Below, piece after piece: positions 13,458 through 20,936 of a DNA stretch of 33,071 nucleotides. Within the stretch, counting starts at the first letter, position 1; each line of letters begins with the position of its first letter. A model generated the notes under the pieces. The model was not told the DNA's origin. It was given only the letters and a program-made list of their open reading frames with translations, and did no database searches. The position numbers and the translations under genes are program-made. Origin of the DNA: an uncultured Lachnospiraceae bacterium (GTDB lineage Bacteria; Bacillota; Clostridia; Lachnospirales; Lachnospiraceae); contig CAJUHR010000040.1 of NCBI GenBank assembly GCA_910586255.1, positions 1 to 33,071 of the forward strand. Direction: 5' to 3'.

Positions 13458-14220
13458 AATGAATCCCTCCTATCAGTTGCTGCAGATTTTCACCGGCAAT
13501 CTTTTTCTTATCCTCATCTGAAATATCCGCATAGTAAAGCATTGCGATGGGACAGGCAGGATTGTAAACCGGCATTCCTGTTCCAAAGAGCATCCGCCCG
13601 GCCCCAAAGCGCTCCGTCACTGTCTCCAGGCCAAGATTGGTATCAAAATAACTGATCTCAAAATGAAGATTCGGGCACTGAGCCAGAAGAGGAAACAGAA
13701 TCCGGTTGGAGCCGCAGCCCACCCGCACCAGGACAAAGGGAATGTCCGGCCAGGCCTTACACAGACGATGGATCTCATCCCAGGGCATCGGCTCGCTCCA
13801 GTGCTCCACCCCATAGTCCAGGAAAACCGGCATATGCATCTCATTCATGGCACGGAACAATTCTCCGCAGCAAAAATCGGAGGTCAGATACGTATGGTGA
13901 TAGGGGAAAAGCCGCAGTGCGCAGACCCGGTTTTCGGACGCCTGTTTTTTTAAGGTCTCCCCGTCCGGAAACTCGCCGGTGTGGCCCGGCAGGCCCACCC
14001 AGGCGGGATAAAGCCTCTCCTCCCCTCTAATCATTTCCATAAGCAGGCGGTTTCCCTCCCGGGGCCAGCTGTCCTTTGCCATGGCGCCGTAAACCAGGGC
14101 GCTTCCAATACCGTAGCGGTCCATTGCCTCCCTCAGTTCCTTCACCGTATCAAAGCTGCCGCCCTTATCAAGCTTCGCCCGGCCCAGCATGATTCCGGAA
14201 TCAAACAATTGCAGTTCCAT
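13447..14220 (-). CDS. Amidohydrolase-like protein lacking all metal ligands
   Basis: The 257-residue protein aligns along its full length with the neighbouring amidohydrolase: DSGIMLG for DSHAHHG, ALRLFPYHH for FIKLHPEE, FLDYGVEH for ILNHDW, LVRVGCG for IQAHSGG, LFGTGMPV for LFGSDAPF, and YADISDEDKKKIAGENL for MADISHEDKQKIFADNF. The ligand positions have become G9, M11, D135, V167 and G215, so no catalytic metal site remains. The reading frame is intact and has a strong GGAGGTG site, so it is a maintained gene and not a pseudogene. A role as regulatory or structural partner of the overlapping active paralogue is the simplest inference. ATG 14220 gives the family start; the frame upstream to 14262 has no site. 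Confidence 0.78.
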   Translation of the reverse strand: MELQLFDSGIMLGRAKLDKGGSFDTVKELREAMDRYGIGSALVYGAMAKDSWPREGNRLLMEMIRGEERLYPAWVGLPGHTGEFPDGETLKKQASENRVCALRLFPYHHTYLTSDFCCGELFRAMNEMHMPVFLDYGVEHWSEPMPWDEIHRLCKAWPDIPFVLVRVGCGSNRILFPLLAQCPNLHFEISYFDTNLGLETVTERFGAGRMLFGTGMPVYNPACPIAMLYYADISDEDKKKIAGENLQQLIGGIHYDV

Positions 14221-14233
14221 TCGTTGGCACCTC

Positions 14234-14902
14234 CTATAAAATATGATATTTTTCAAACACATCCTTTAAGTAAGCTCCTGCCCGCAGCTCCTCCCGCACA
14301 TAATTTTCTGCCTGCACCTTTTCAAGAGCCCTCTTAAACGCCTCCTCAGCACAGTGGGAGGGCACCACCACAATCCCGTCCACATCTGCAAAAATCAAGT
14401 CCCCGCTATGTACCAGGATCCCATCGCAGACCACAGGACAGTCATAATCCGCCACCAGGCAGCGCCCCTTGGAATCAAGAGGATTCCTGCCTGTGGCAAA
14501 CACCGGAAAATTCTCTCCCATTTCCCTTAGCTGCCGGATATCCCGGACCGCGCCGTCCACCACCACTCCCCGGGCTCCCCGGGCGATTGCTGCGGTGGCC
14601 ATCAGCTCGCCCCAGAAGCCGTTGCTGCTTGAACCGTTTGTGCAGCAGACAATCAGCTCGCCCTCCTTCACCGAATCCACCGCCTCGATCTCTGTCTTGT
14701 AGGGCTCATCAGGCAGTTCATAGACATCGTAGCTCAAAACGGTCTTGGCAACTCCCACAAGCTTGTAATTGTCATCCAGAGGATGCAGACGCCCGCTCAT
14801 GGCCTGATTCCGATAACCCATGTCATCCAGAATGTCGCAGATTACCGCCGTATTCAATTCTTTTTGCAGATAATCCAGATAGTCCTTGTCATATCTCTCC
14901 AT
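14234..14902 (-). CDS. RraA-family protein (dimethylmenaquinone methyltransferase-like / aldolase fold)
   Basis: The 222-residue protein has the RraA/HMG-aldolase family pattern: AVICDILDDMGYRNQAMSGRLHPL at the N-terminus, WGELMATAAIARGARGVVVDGAVRDIRQL in the middle (with the conserved Gly-rich turn and RD pair), and GDLIFADVDGIVVVP near residue 170. Family members include 4-hydroxy-4-methyl-2-oxoglutarate aldolases, oxaloacetate decarboxylases and the RNase E inhibitor RraA; sequence alone cannot choose. In this operon a retro-aldol or decarboxylation step on a sugar-acid intermediate is likelier than RNase control. AGGAGG lies ten bases before the ATG. It begins 27 bases after uxaC. Confidence 0.8.
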   Translation of the reverse strand: MERYDKDYLDYLQKELNTAVICDILDDMGYRNQAMSGRLHPLDDNYKLVGVAKTVLSYDVYELPDEPYKTEIEAVDSVKEGELIVCCTNGSSSNGFWGELMATAAIARGARGVVVDGAVRDIRQLREMGENFPVFATGRNPLDSKGRCLVADYDCPVVCDGILVHSGDLIFADVDGIVVVPSHCAEEAFKRALEKVQAENYVREELRAGAYLKDVFEKYHIL

Positions 14903-14929
14903 TTTGCATTTTCCTCCTGAATAATTAAT

Positions 14930-16324
14930 CTACAAATCAAAATATACCTTCGCGTTTTCATAGCAGATTCCCCGGATTATCCTTTCCAGCCGCCGGTAGT
15001 CCCTCGGATATTCCCCCCGGTCCACAAGGCCTCCCACATAGTTACAGAGAATACGCCTAAAATAGTCGTGGCGGGTATAGGATAAAAAGCTGCGGGAATC
15101 GGTCAGCATCCCCACAAAGCTTCCCAGCACGCTTAAGCTGGCCAGAGTCTGCAAATGGGCCTCCATCCCGATTTTTGTGTCATTAAACCACCAGGCGCAG
15201 CCATGCTGAAGCTTTCCTCTGGCCTCCCCGTTTTCAAAGCATCCGGCCAGAGTGTCAATGACTGCATTGTCTCCGGGATTAATGGAGTACAGTATCATCT
15301 TAGGCAATGCCTTCTTCCTCTCTAAGCTTTTAAGGAAGCCGGCCAGCCTTTCTCCACAGGGAGCATCTCCCATGGCATCGCCCCCCGCGTCCTCCCCGAT
15401 GGCCTCATAAAGCGTGGGATTGATATCCCGCAGAACGCCAAAATGAAGCTGCATCACCCAGCCGCGCTTTGCATATTCAGCCGCCAGCCAGGAAAGCAGA
15501 AAGGTGTGATATTTTTCTGCCTGCAAATCGCTTAAGGCTTCCCCGCCAAGACATGCGGAAAAAATCTCCCCCGCCTCCTTCTCATCACAGGGCGCCCAGG
15601 GAATCCGGGTCAGCCCGTGGTCCGACACCCTGCAGCCTAAGCTTTCAAAAGCATCCATCCTGCCAAGAAAGGCCTGCAAAAGATCGTCAAGCCCCCCAAT
15701 CCGGACGTCCGCCGCAGCTCCCAGCCTTTCCAGATAGGAGCAAAAGCCTGGTTTTTGAATCTCTATTGCCTTGTCCGGGCGAAAGGCAGGCAGTACCTTT
15801 ATGGAAAAATCCCCCTCCGCCAGCGTTTTGTGCGCCTTTAAGTTATCGGCCGGATCATCGGTGGTGCAGATGCTTTCCACCTTTGCCTGCACCATAAAAT
15901 CCCTGGCGCAAAGTCCCTCAGGGCCAAGAGATCGGTTAGCCAGACCCCACACCTCCTCTGCCGTAGCCTCCGTCAGATGGCCCTTGTAGCCAAAATATTT
16001 TGCAAGCTCCAGGTGGGACCAGTGGTGGAGGGGATTGCCAATACACTCAGGAAGCGTCCTGGCGTAGGCGAGAAATTTCTCGTAATCGCTCCCGTCCCCC
16101 GTAATCAGGCGCTCCGGCACCCCGTTCCAGCGCAGAGCCGTCCATTTGTAGTGATCATCCGCGAGCCAGACCCGAGTCAGATTGTCAAAGCTTACATTAT
16201 CCGCAATATGGGATGCCTGGATATGACAGTGATAGTCAATGATCGGCAGGCCGGCGGCCGCCTCATGGTAGAGGGCCCGGGCCGTATCCCCGTTAAGCAG
16301 AAAATCCTTTGTGATAAATTCCAT
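14930..16324 (-). CDS. uxaC: Glucuronate isomerase
   Basis: UxaC interconverts D-glucuronate and D-fructuronate (and galacturonate and tagaturonate) in the cytosol. The 464-residue length and the opening MEFITKDFLLNGDTARALYHEAA...LPIIDYHCHI are typical; H32 and H34 form the metal site. NPLHHWSHLELAKYFG near residue 97, MQLHFGVLRD, and GMLTDSRSFLSYTRHDYFRRILCN near the C-terminus are further strong family signatures. A GAGGAG site precedes the ATG. It follows dctM by 53 bases. Nothing appears truncated. Confidence 0.96.
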   Translation of the reverse strand: MEFITKDFLLNGDTARALYHEAAAGLPIIDYHCHIQASHIADNVSFDNLTRVWLADDHYKWTALRWNGVPERLITGDGSDYEKFLAYARTLPECIGNPLHHWSHLELAKYFGYKGHLTEATAEEVWGLANRSLGPEGLCARDFMVQAKVESICTTDDPADNLKAHKTLAEGDFSIKVLPAFRPDKAIEIQKPGFCSYLERLGAAADVRIGGLDDLLQAFLGRMDAFESLGCRVSDHGLTRIPWAPCDEKEAGEIFSACLGGEALSDLQAEKYHTFLLSWLAAEYAKRGWVMQLHFGVLRDINPTLYEAIGEDAGGDAMGDAPCGERLAGFLKSLERKKALPKMILYSINPGDNAVIDTLAGCFENGEARGKLQHGCAWWFNDTKIGMEAHLQTLASLSVLGSFVGMLTDSRSFLSYTRHDYFRRILCNYVGGLVDRGEYPRDYRRLERIIRGICYENAKVYFDL

Positions 16325-16377
16325 ATTCCACCACTCCTCATTATCTGTAATTATTGGGAAACATCATATATTTTTTC

Positions 16378-17673
16378 TTATGGATACAGCCAGTTGGGCA
16401 CTGCCATGGAGATCGCCGGTATATAAGCGATTGCCAAAAGCGCGCAGATCATCACCACATAGAAGGGCAGCATGCATTTGGCCAGCCTCTCCATTTTCAG
16501 GCCTGTAATGCCGCTGGTGACAAACAGCACCGCCCCCACCGGCGGGGTGATAAGGCCGATTCCCAGATTCAGGATCATCATCACCCCGAACTGTATGGGA
16601 TCCATTCCGATGCTGACCGCTATGGGCAGGAGAATGGGGGTGGTGATAATGATGATGGAGGACATGTCCATGATCATTCCCAGGAAAAGCAAAATAATAT
16701 TAATCAAAATCAGAATCAGAATTCGGTTGCTGGTAAATCCCAAAATCCCGTTGATAATCATCTCCGGAACCTTCAGATAGGCAAGGAGCCATCCAAAGGC
16801 AGAGGACACCCCCATAATCACCATAATAATGGAAAGAGTTCCCAAAGCTCTGTCAAGAATATTCCACATCTCCTTTAACGGCAGCTCCCGGTATATCCCA
16901 AAGGTCACCAGAGTCGCCCACACCACCGCAATAGCCGCCGATTCCGTGGCAGTGAAAAGGCCCGTCAGCACCCCAACCATGATGATAATGACCGTGCAGA
17001 TGCCGAAAAAGGAATCAAAAAACGCAGACACCATCACCTTGAAATTAAACTTGTCCCCTTTGGGATAGTTGCGCTTTACGGAGACAATATAGCAAAAGAT
17101 CATGAGGAACAGCCCCAAAAGGATTCCCGGAATCATGCCTGCCAGAAACAGCTTGGCAATGGAGACCGAGCCTGCAGCCATGGCGTAGATGATCATGTTG
17201 TGGCTTGGGGGAATCAGCAGCCCCTCCACAGAGCTAGCCATGGTGATCCCCGCCGAAAAGTCCAGATCATATCCGTCCTTTTCCATGATGGGAATCTCAA
17301 TCACGCCCAAAGAGGATACGTCTGCCACCGGGGATCCGGAAATCCCCCCGAAAAACATACTTCCCAGCACATTGACGTGAGCCAGACCGCCCCGAAACTG
17401 GCCCACCAGAGATTTGGCCAGCTTAAACAGCCGCTCGGAAATACTTCCCGCGCTCATCACCTCGCCAGCCAGAATAAAAAACGGAATCGCCATGAGAGAG
17501 AAGGAGTTGACCCCCTTGACGATATTTGTGACCACCATCATCATGGGAATGTCAAGGTAAAAAAACGTGGCCACGGTGGAGATTCCCACCGCAAACACAA
17601 TGGGCACCCGAAGTGCAATCAAAACCAGAAAGCCTCCGATCAAAATCCATGTTCCAATCACCTGCGGCGTCAT
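16378..17673 (-). CDS. dctM: TRAP transporter large permease subunit (DctM)
   Basis: This is the 431-residue inner-membrane permease of a tripartite ATP-independent transporter, with about twelve hydrophobic segments spread along its length. Family landmarks include IPFFILAGEVMSAG near residue 60, GGISGSPVADVSSLGVIEIPIM near 110-131, and GLITPPVGAVLFVTSGI near the C-terminus. Its ATG overlaps the dctQ stop by four bases. Being in a uxuA-uxaC operon, it probably imports a hexuronate or related sugar acid with sodium or proton coupling; the exact substrate is inferred. Confidence 0.94.
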   Translation of the reverse strand: MTPQVIGTWILIGGFLVLIALRVPIVFAVGISTVATFFYLDIPMMMVVTNIVKGVNSFSLMAIPFFILAGEVMSAGSISERLFKLAKSLVGQFRGGLAHVNVLGSMFFGGISGSPVADVSSLGVIEIPIMEKDGYDLDFSAGITMASSVEGLLIPPSHNMIIYAMAAGSVSIAKLFLAGMIPGILLGLFLMIFCYIVSVKRNYPKGDKFNFKVMVSAFFDSFFGICTVIIIMVGVLTGLFTATESAAIAVVWATLVTFGIYRELPLKEMWNILDRALGTLSIIMVIMGVSSAFGWLLAYLKVPEMIINGILGFTSNRILILILINIILLFLGMIMDMSSIIIITTPILLPIAVSIGMDPIQFGVMMILNLGIGLITPPVGAVLFVTSGITGLKMERLAKCMLPFYVVMICALLAIAYIPAISMAVPNWLYP

Positions 17674-18161
17674 GAGACATCCCCCTCTCCTTTTGCCGTT
17701 TGCCGAAACAGCCTGTAATATTTGTCAATCAGCGCCAGCAGATAGAGCACCATGGAGGTGGGTACTGCCGCATAGAGAAATCCCTTGCTGATGCGGATTC
17801 CGTGGAGCAATGTGCCGGAAACCTGCTTTGTCATGGCCAGGCCGGCCCCAAAAATCACCACGGCAAACACAACCGTCAGCACGTCACCAATCGTATCGAT
17901 CCTGGCAATCGTCTTTGGCTTGCAGAGAAAATCAAGCAGCGTCACATGGAGATGCCCGCCGGTGCGGATAGGCAGAGAAGCCCCCATAAGACTCAGCCAC
18001 ACAAGGCAGAACAAGGTAAGCTCCTCCCCCCACGCAGGGGTGACATTAAAAAAGTATCTGCCCACAAAGACAATGGTGACGGATATGACTTGAATGCACA
18101 GCATGATCTTGCATATGCTTTTCACAATCCCAAACAGTATGTCAAAAAACTTTTCTACCAT
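17670..18161 (-). CDS. dctQ: TRAP transporter small permease subunit (DctQ)
   Basis: This 163-residue membrane protein has four hydrophobic segments. The family landmark WGEELTLFCLVWLSLMGASLPIRTGGHLHVTLL is around residues 43-75. ATG 18161 was chosen because AAGGGGGAAGG lies just upstream and the mature start VEKFFDILFG fits homologues; the open frame continues to 18215 but reads as Pro/Phe-rich non-family sequence through the intercistronic hairpin region. It partners with DctM (overlapping) and the DctP lipoprotein encoded 139 bases upstream. Confidence 0.9.
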   Translation of the reverse strand: MVEKFFDILFGIVKSICKIMLCIQVISVTIVFVGRYFFNVTPAWGEELTLFCLVWLSLMGASLPIRTGGHLHVTLLDFLCKPKTIARIDTIGDVLTVVFAVVIFGAGLAMTKQVSGTLLHGIRISKGFLYAAVPTSMVLYLLALIDKYYRLFRQTAKGEGDVS

Positions 18162-18195
18162 AACCTTCCCCCTTTCCGGAAATATTTGGGGAAAC

Positions 18196-18228
18196 GGTCC
18201 CGAAAACCTGGTCAATGTTTCCGGGACC
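18196..18228 (-). promoter_or_regulatory. Intercistronic hairpin between dctP and dctQ
   Basis: Arms GGTCCCG and CGGGACC (18196-18202, 18222-18228), plus an inner AAAC/GTTT after one mismatch, give about 11 pairs with a 9-base loop. No T run follows on the minus strand. It probably shields the dctP mRNA 3' end or partly blocks read-through, so that more binding protein than permease is made. Confidence 0.5.
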
Positions 18229-18300
18229 TCCCTTTAAAAATTCTGTTTTATTTGCAATAGTTCAGACAGGTATCTTCTTGCCCGTCCGCGCTGTTACGTT

Positions 18301-19395
18301 CTATTGGATATCCTGAATCCTCTTTAAGAGGGCAAGAACATCCTGACTGCCGAATTTTTCGTAGACCGGCTGCACTGCCTCAATCCACTCGCTCTTGTCG
18401 GGCACATCCACCACGGTGACTCCCAGCTCGTCAAAGCTCTCCATAATCTCGTCCTCCGCTGCCTGGATGCTCTCCCGGTTGAAGATCTGGGTCTCCTTTG
18501 CCGCCTGAAGGATAATCTCCTTCTGCTCATCCGTAAGCTTGTTCCATGTTATCTCAGAAATCACATAAGCCTCCACCGGATACACATGGCCGTCAAGAAT
18601 CATGTTGGGGCAGACCTCATAGAATTTCTGGGACACAAAGCCGGACAGCGGCTGTTCTGCTCCGTCCACCACGCCGGACTGCAACGCGGTGTACAGCTCG
18701 CTAAAGGACATAGGAGTAGGGGATGCTCCCAGGCTCTTGATAATCTCAAGCCACATTTCCGTGTTCTGGACTCTCAGCTTTTTGCCTGCCAGATCGCTGA
18801 GGGAATTGACCGGATCCTTTGTGAAGAAATGGCGGGATCCCTCCTCAATAATACAGAGGCCTACCATCTGGGTGCCGTCCTCCTGAATGCTGGCAAGAAG
18901 CTCCTGTCCAACATCGGAGTTGACCATTTTCCAGAAGTGATCTCTGTCGCGGATCACATAGGGCAGGGTTGTGACCTCCACCTTCTTGGCTCCGAAGTTT
19001 ACCAGGGTGGTAAACTCGGTGCGTATCACATCGATGGTACCCATCTGAACGCCCTCCTGCATGGCCGTATCATCGCCTAACTGTCCGCCGGAATACCGCT
19101 CTACCTTGATGGAACCGCCGGACAATTCCTCAACCTTATCCGCGAAGTAATAGAGGGTATCCGTCATAATATGTCCGTCCGGCATCTGCTCCACAAATTT
19201 CAGTGTGACCTCCGCCTCCGCCGCCTTCTCCGGCGCCGGAGTCTTCTCCCCGGCAGGGGCTTCCTCCTTGGCAGACGCCGCCGTGGTCTGAGCCGGAGCC
19301 GCCGTGGTCGCGGTCGTGGAAGACGAGCCGCCTTTGCAGGCTGCCAGTGACATCACCATGGTTGCTGACAACAGGATTGATAAAAACTTTTTCAT
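18301..19395 (-). CDS. dctP: TRAP transporter substrate-binding lipoprotein (DctP)
   Basis: The 364-residue protein has a lipoprotein signal, MKKFLSILLSATMVMSLAAC, with lipobox LAAC and the acylated Cys at 20. A Thr/Ala/Pro/Glu-rich linker follows to about residue 60. The rest is a DctP-fold binding protein: VERYSGGQLGDDTAMQEGVQMGTIDV (about 97-122), LAGKKLRVQNTEMWLEIIKSLGASPTPMSFSELYTALQSGVVDGAEQP in the core, and the C-terminal EQKEIILQAAKE segment. The Arg in LRVQN is the usual carboxylate contact, agreeing with a sugar-acid ligand. A GGAGG site precedes the ATG. It lies 33 bases after uxuA. Confidence 0.94.
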   Translation of the reverse strand: MKKFLSILLSATMVMSLAACKGGSSSTTATTAAPAQTTAASAKEEAPAGEKTPAPEKAAEAEVTLKFVEQMPDGHIMTDTLYYFADKVEELSGGSIKVERYSGGQLGDDTAMQEGVQMGTIDVIRTEFTTLVNFGAKKVEVTTLPYVIRDRDHFWKMVNSDVGQELLASIQEDGTQMVGLCIIEEGSRHFFTKDPVNSLSDLAGKKLRVQNTEMWLEIIKSLGASPTPMSFSELYTALQSGVVDGAEQPLSGFVSQKFYEVCPNMILDGHVYPVEAYVISEITWNKLTDEQKEIILQAAKETQIFNRESIQAAEDEIMESFDELGVTVVDVPDKSEWIEAVQPVYEKFGSQDVLALLKRIQDIQ

Positions 19396-19428
19396 TACTT
19401 TTCCTCCGTTCTTTTTATTTGAATGCTC

Positions 19429-20472
19429 TTATTGATTAACCTTTTTGAGTGCTTCCCAGATTCCCGAAAGATACATGGCTCCCAGAGCCCTGTCATAAAG
19501 CCCGTAGCCGGCTCCGCCCTTCTCGCCCCAGATTCTCCTGCCATGATCCGGCCTGATATACCCCTCATATCCCGATTCAAAATAAGCCTTCATAATCTCC
19601 GCCATATCAAGGGACCCTGCCCTTGAGTAATGGGCCGACTCCTCAAAACTGCCGCCAAAGAGCCTTTTCACATTGCGAACATGCCCAAAGGCAATCCGGT
19701 CCATGGATGCATATTTTTTGATCAGCCTTGGCAGATCGTTTGCGCCGGAGCATCCAAGGGAACCGGTACAAAAGGTCAGGGCATTGTAAGGGCTGTCAAC
19801 AATTGCCAGAAAACGGTCGATGTTTTCCTCGCAGGTGATAATCCGCGGAAGACCGAATATCGGCCAGCAGGGATCATCCGGATGCATGGCCATGCGCACC
19901 CCTGCCTTCTTTGCCTCCGGTATTACGGCCTTCAAAAAATACTCCAGATTTCTCCAAAGGCCCTCCTGCCCCACCCCTTCATAGGCCTTCAAAAGAATGG
20001 CCAGCTCCTCACGAGAGTAAACCGTCTCCCAGTCGCACAGACCGAAATCCTCCCTTAGAGGATCCATTTTCCTCATGATCTCTTCATCATAGGCCAAAAC
20101 CGCAGAGCCGTCCGGCAACGGCCTTTCCAGCTCGGTCCGCATCCAGTCAAACACCGGCATAAAGTCGTAGCACACCACCTTAATCCCGGCCCTTCCGAGA
20201 TTTTTGATGGTCTCGATATAATTGCTGATGTAAAGGTCCCTGGTCTCTCTCCCCAGCTTAATGTCCTCATGAACCTTTACGCTTTCAATCACCTCCAGCA
20301 CAAGTCCATATTTTTCCACCTGGTTCTTCAGCCTAAGGATATCCTCAAGATCCCATACCTGCCCAACCCCGGCAGAAATCTCCCCGGCAATCCCCGTTAC
20401 CCCCGGTATCTGGCGAATGTAGCCAAGATCGATTGCATTGGCCTCCGGATACCAGCGGAATATCATTTTCAT
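19429..20472 (-). CDS. uxuA: Mannonate dehydratase
   Basis: UxuA dehydrates D-mannonate to 2-keto-3-deoxy-D-gluconate. The 347-residue protein starts MKMIFRWYPEANAIDLGYIRQIPGVTGI, contains MAMHPDDPCWPIFGLPRII (metal-site region), FCTGSLG and IAFGHVRNVKR, and ends with RPDHGRRIWGEKGGAGYGLYDRALGAMYLSGIWEAL, all family signatures. I chose ATG 20472 since AGGGAG is eight bases upstream and the family starts there; seven extra in-frame codons are possible. It is the first gene of the ten-gene operon, divergent from the LacI-type regulator, with a palindrome 30 bases upstream. Confidence 0.95.
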   Translation of the reverse strand: MKMIFRWYPEANAIDLGYIRQIPGVTGIAGEISAGVGQVWDLEDILRLKNQVEKYGLVLEVIESVKVHEDIKLGRETRDLYISNYIETIKNLGRAGIKVVCYDFMPVFDWMRTELERPLPDGSAVLAYDEEIMRKMDPLREDFGLCDWETVYSREELAILLKAYEGVGQEGLWRNLEYFLKAVIPEAKKAGVRMAMHPDDPCWPIFGLPRIITCEENIDRFLAIVDSPYNALTFCTGSLGCSGANDLPRLIKKYASMDRIAFGHVRNVKRLFGGSFEESAHYSRAGSLDMAEIMKAYFESGYEGYIRPDHGRRIWGEKGGAGYGLYDRALGAMYLSGIWEALKKVNQ

Positions 20473-20501
20473 AACCCCCACTCCCTTCGACATAGATAAG
20501 T

Positions 20502-20515
20502 TAGAAATATTTCTA
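20502..20515. promoter_or_regulatory. Candidate operator 1, uxuA-proximal
   Basis: TAGAAATATTTCTA is a perfect 14-base palindrome, 30 bases before the uxuA start codon and about 20-35 bases downstream of the predicted uxuA transcription start. That position would suit repression by the neighbouring LacI-family protein. Confidence 0.6.
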
Positions 20516-20541
20516 TATTCCCCTATGAAAATTATAGATTT

Positions 20542-20570
20542 ATATTATCATTTTTTCATATCTTTTTCAA
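20542..20570 (-). promoter_or_regulatory. Candidate uxuA operon promoter
   Basis: On the minus strand there is -35 TTGAAA (20565-20570), a 17-base spacer and -10 TAATAT (20542-20547). An alternative TATAAT at 20531-20536 has a poor -35, so the exact start is uncertain in this very AT-rich stretch. Confidence 0.45.
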
Positions 20571-20651
20571 CACTTTTATAATATTATGATGTTTATTCCA
20601 CGTTATTTACAATATTTTTGTATAATATTATGTAATATATACAAATTTAAA

Positions 20652-20663
20652 AGAAATATTTCT
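20652..20663. promoter_or_regulatory. Candidate operator 2
   Basis: AGAAATATTTCT is a perfect 12-base palindrome, followed by ATA as in operator 1, and exactly 150 bases away from it. A half-site AGAAATAT follows at 20673-20680. Confidence 0.58.
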
Positions 20664-20866
20664 ATACAAATCAGAAATATAATTAATGTTTTTCTATTTA
20701 TATGGAGAAACCGCTCTTCTTCATCAAAAAAATTGATTGATTGCGAATCCTATCATTCCGCTAAAAATTCTCTTTTCATCAAAAGGGCAGCAGGATTCAT
20801 GCATTTTTAATACACCTCTAAAAGCCTTTAAGGCTTCTAAATTTCTCCAAGTTTTTTCAAAAGATA

Positions 20867-20895
20867 TTGCTTTCCGCACAGAAACGTATTATTAT
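20867..20895 (+). promoter_or_regulatory. Candidate promoter of the LacI-family gene
   Basis: There is -35 TTGCTT (20867-20872), a 17-base spacer and -10 TATTAT (20890-20895). A 7+7 inverted repeat AAGCCTT-T-AAGGCTT lies just upstream at 20822-20836. The rest of 20473-20936 is AT-rich non-coding sequence holding the operators. Confidence 0.5.
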
Positions 20896-20936
20896 TTTTC
20901 TATACGAAAATCTACGGAAAGGCAAGGTAGATACCT

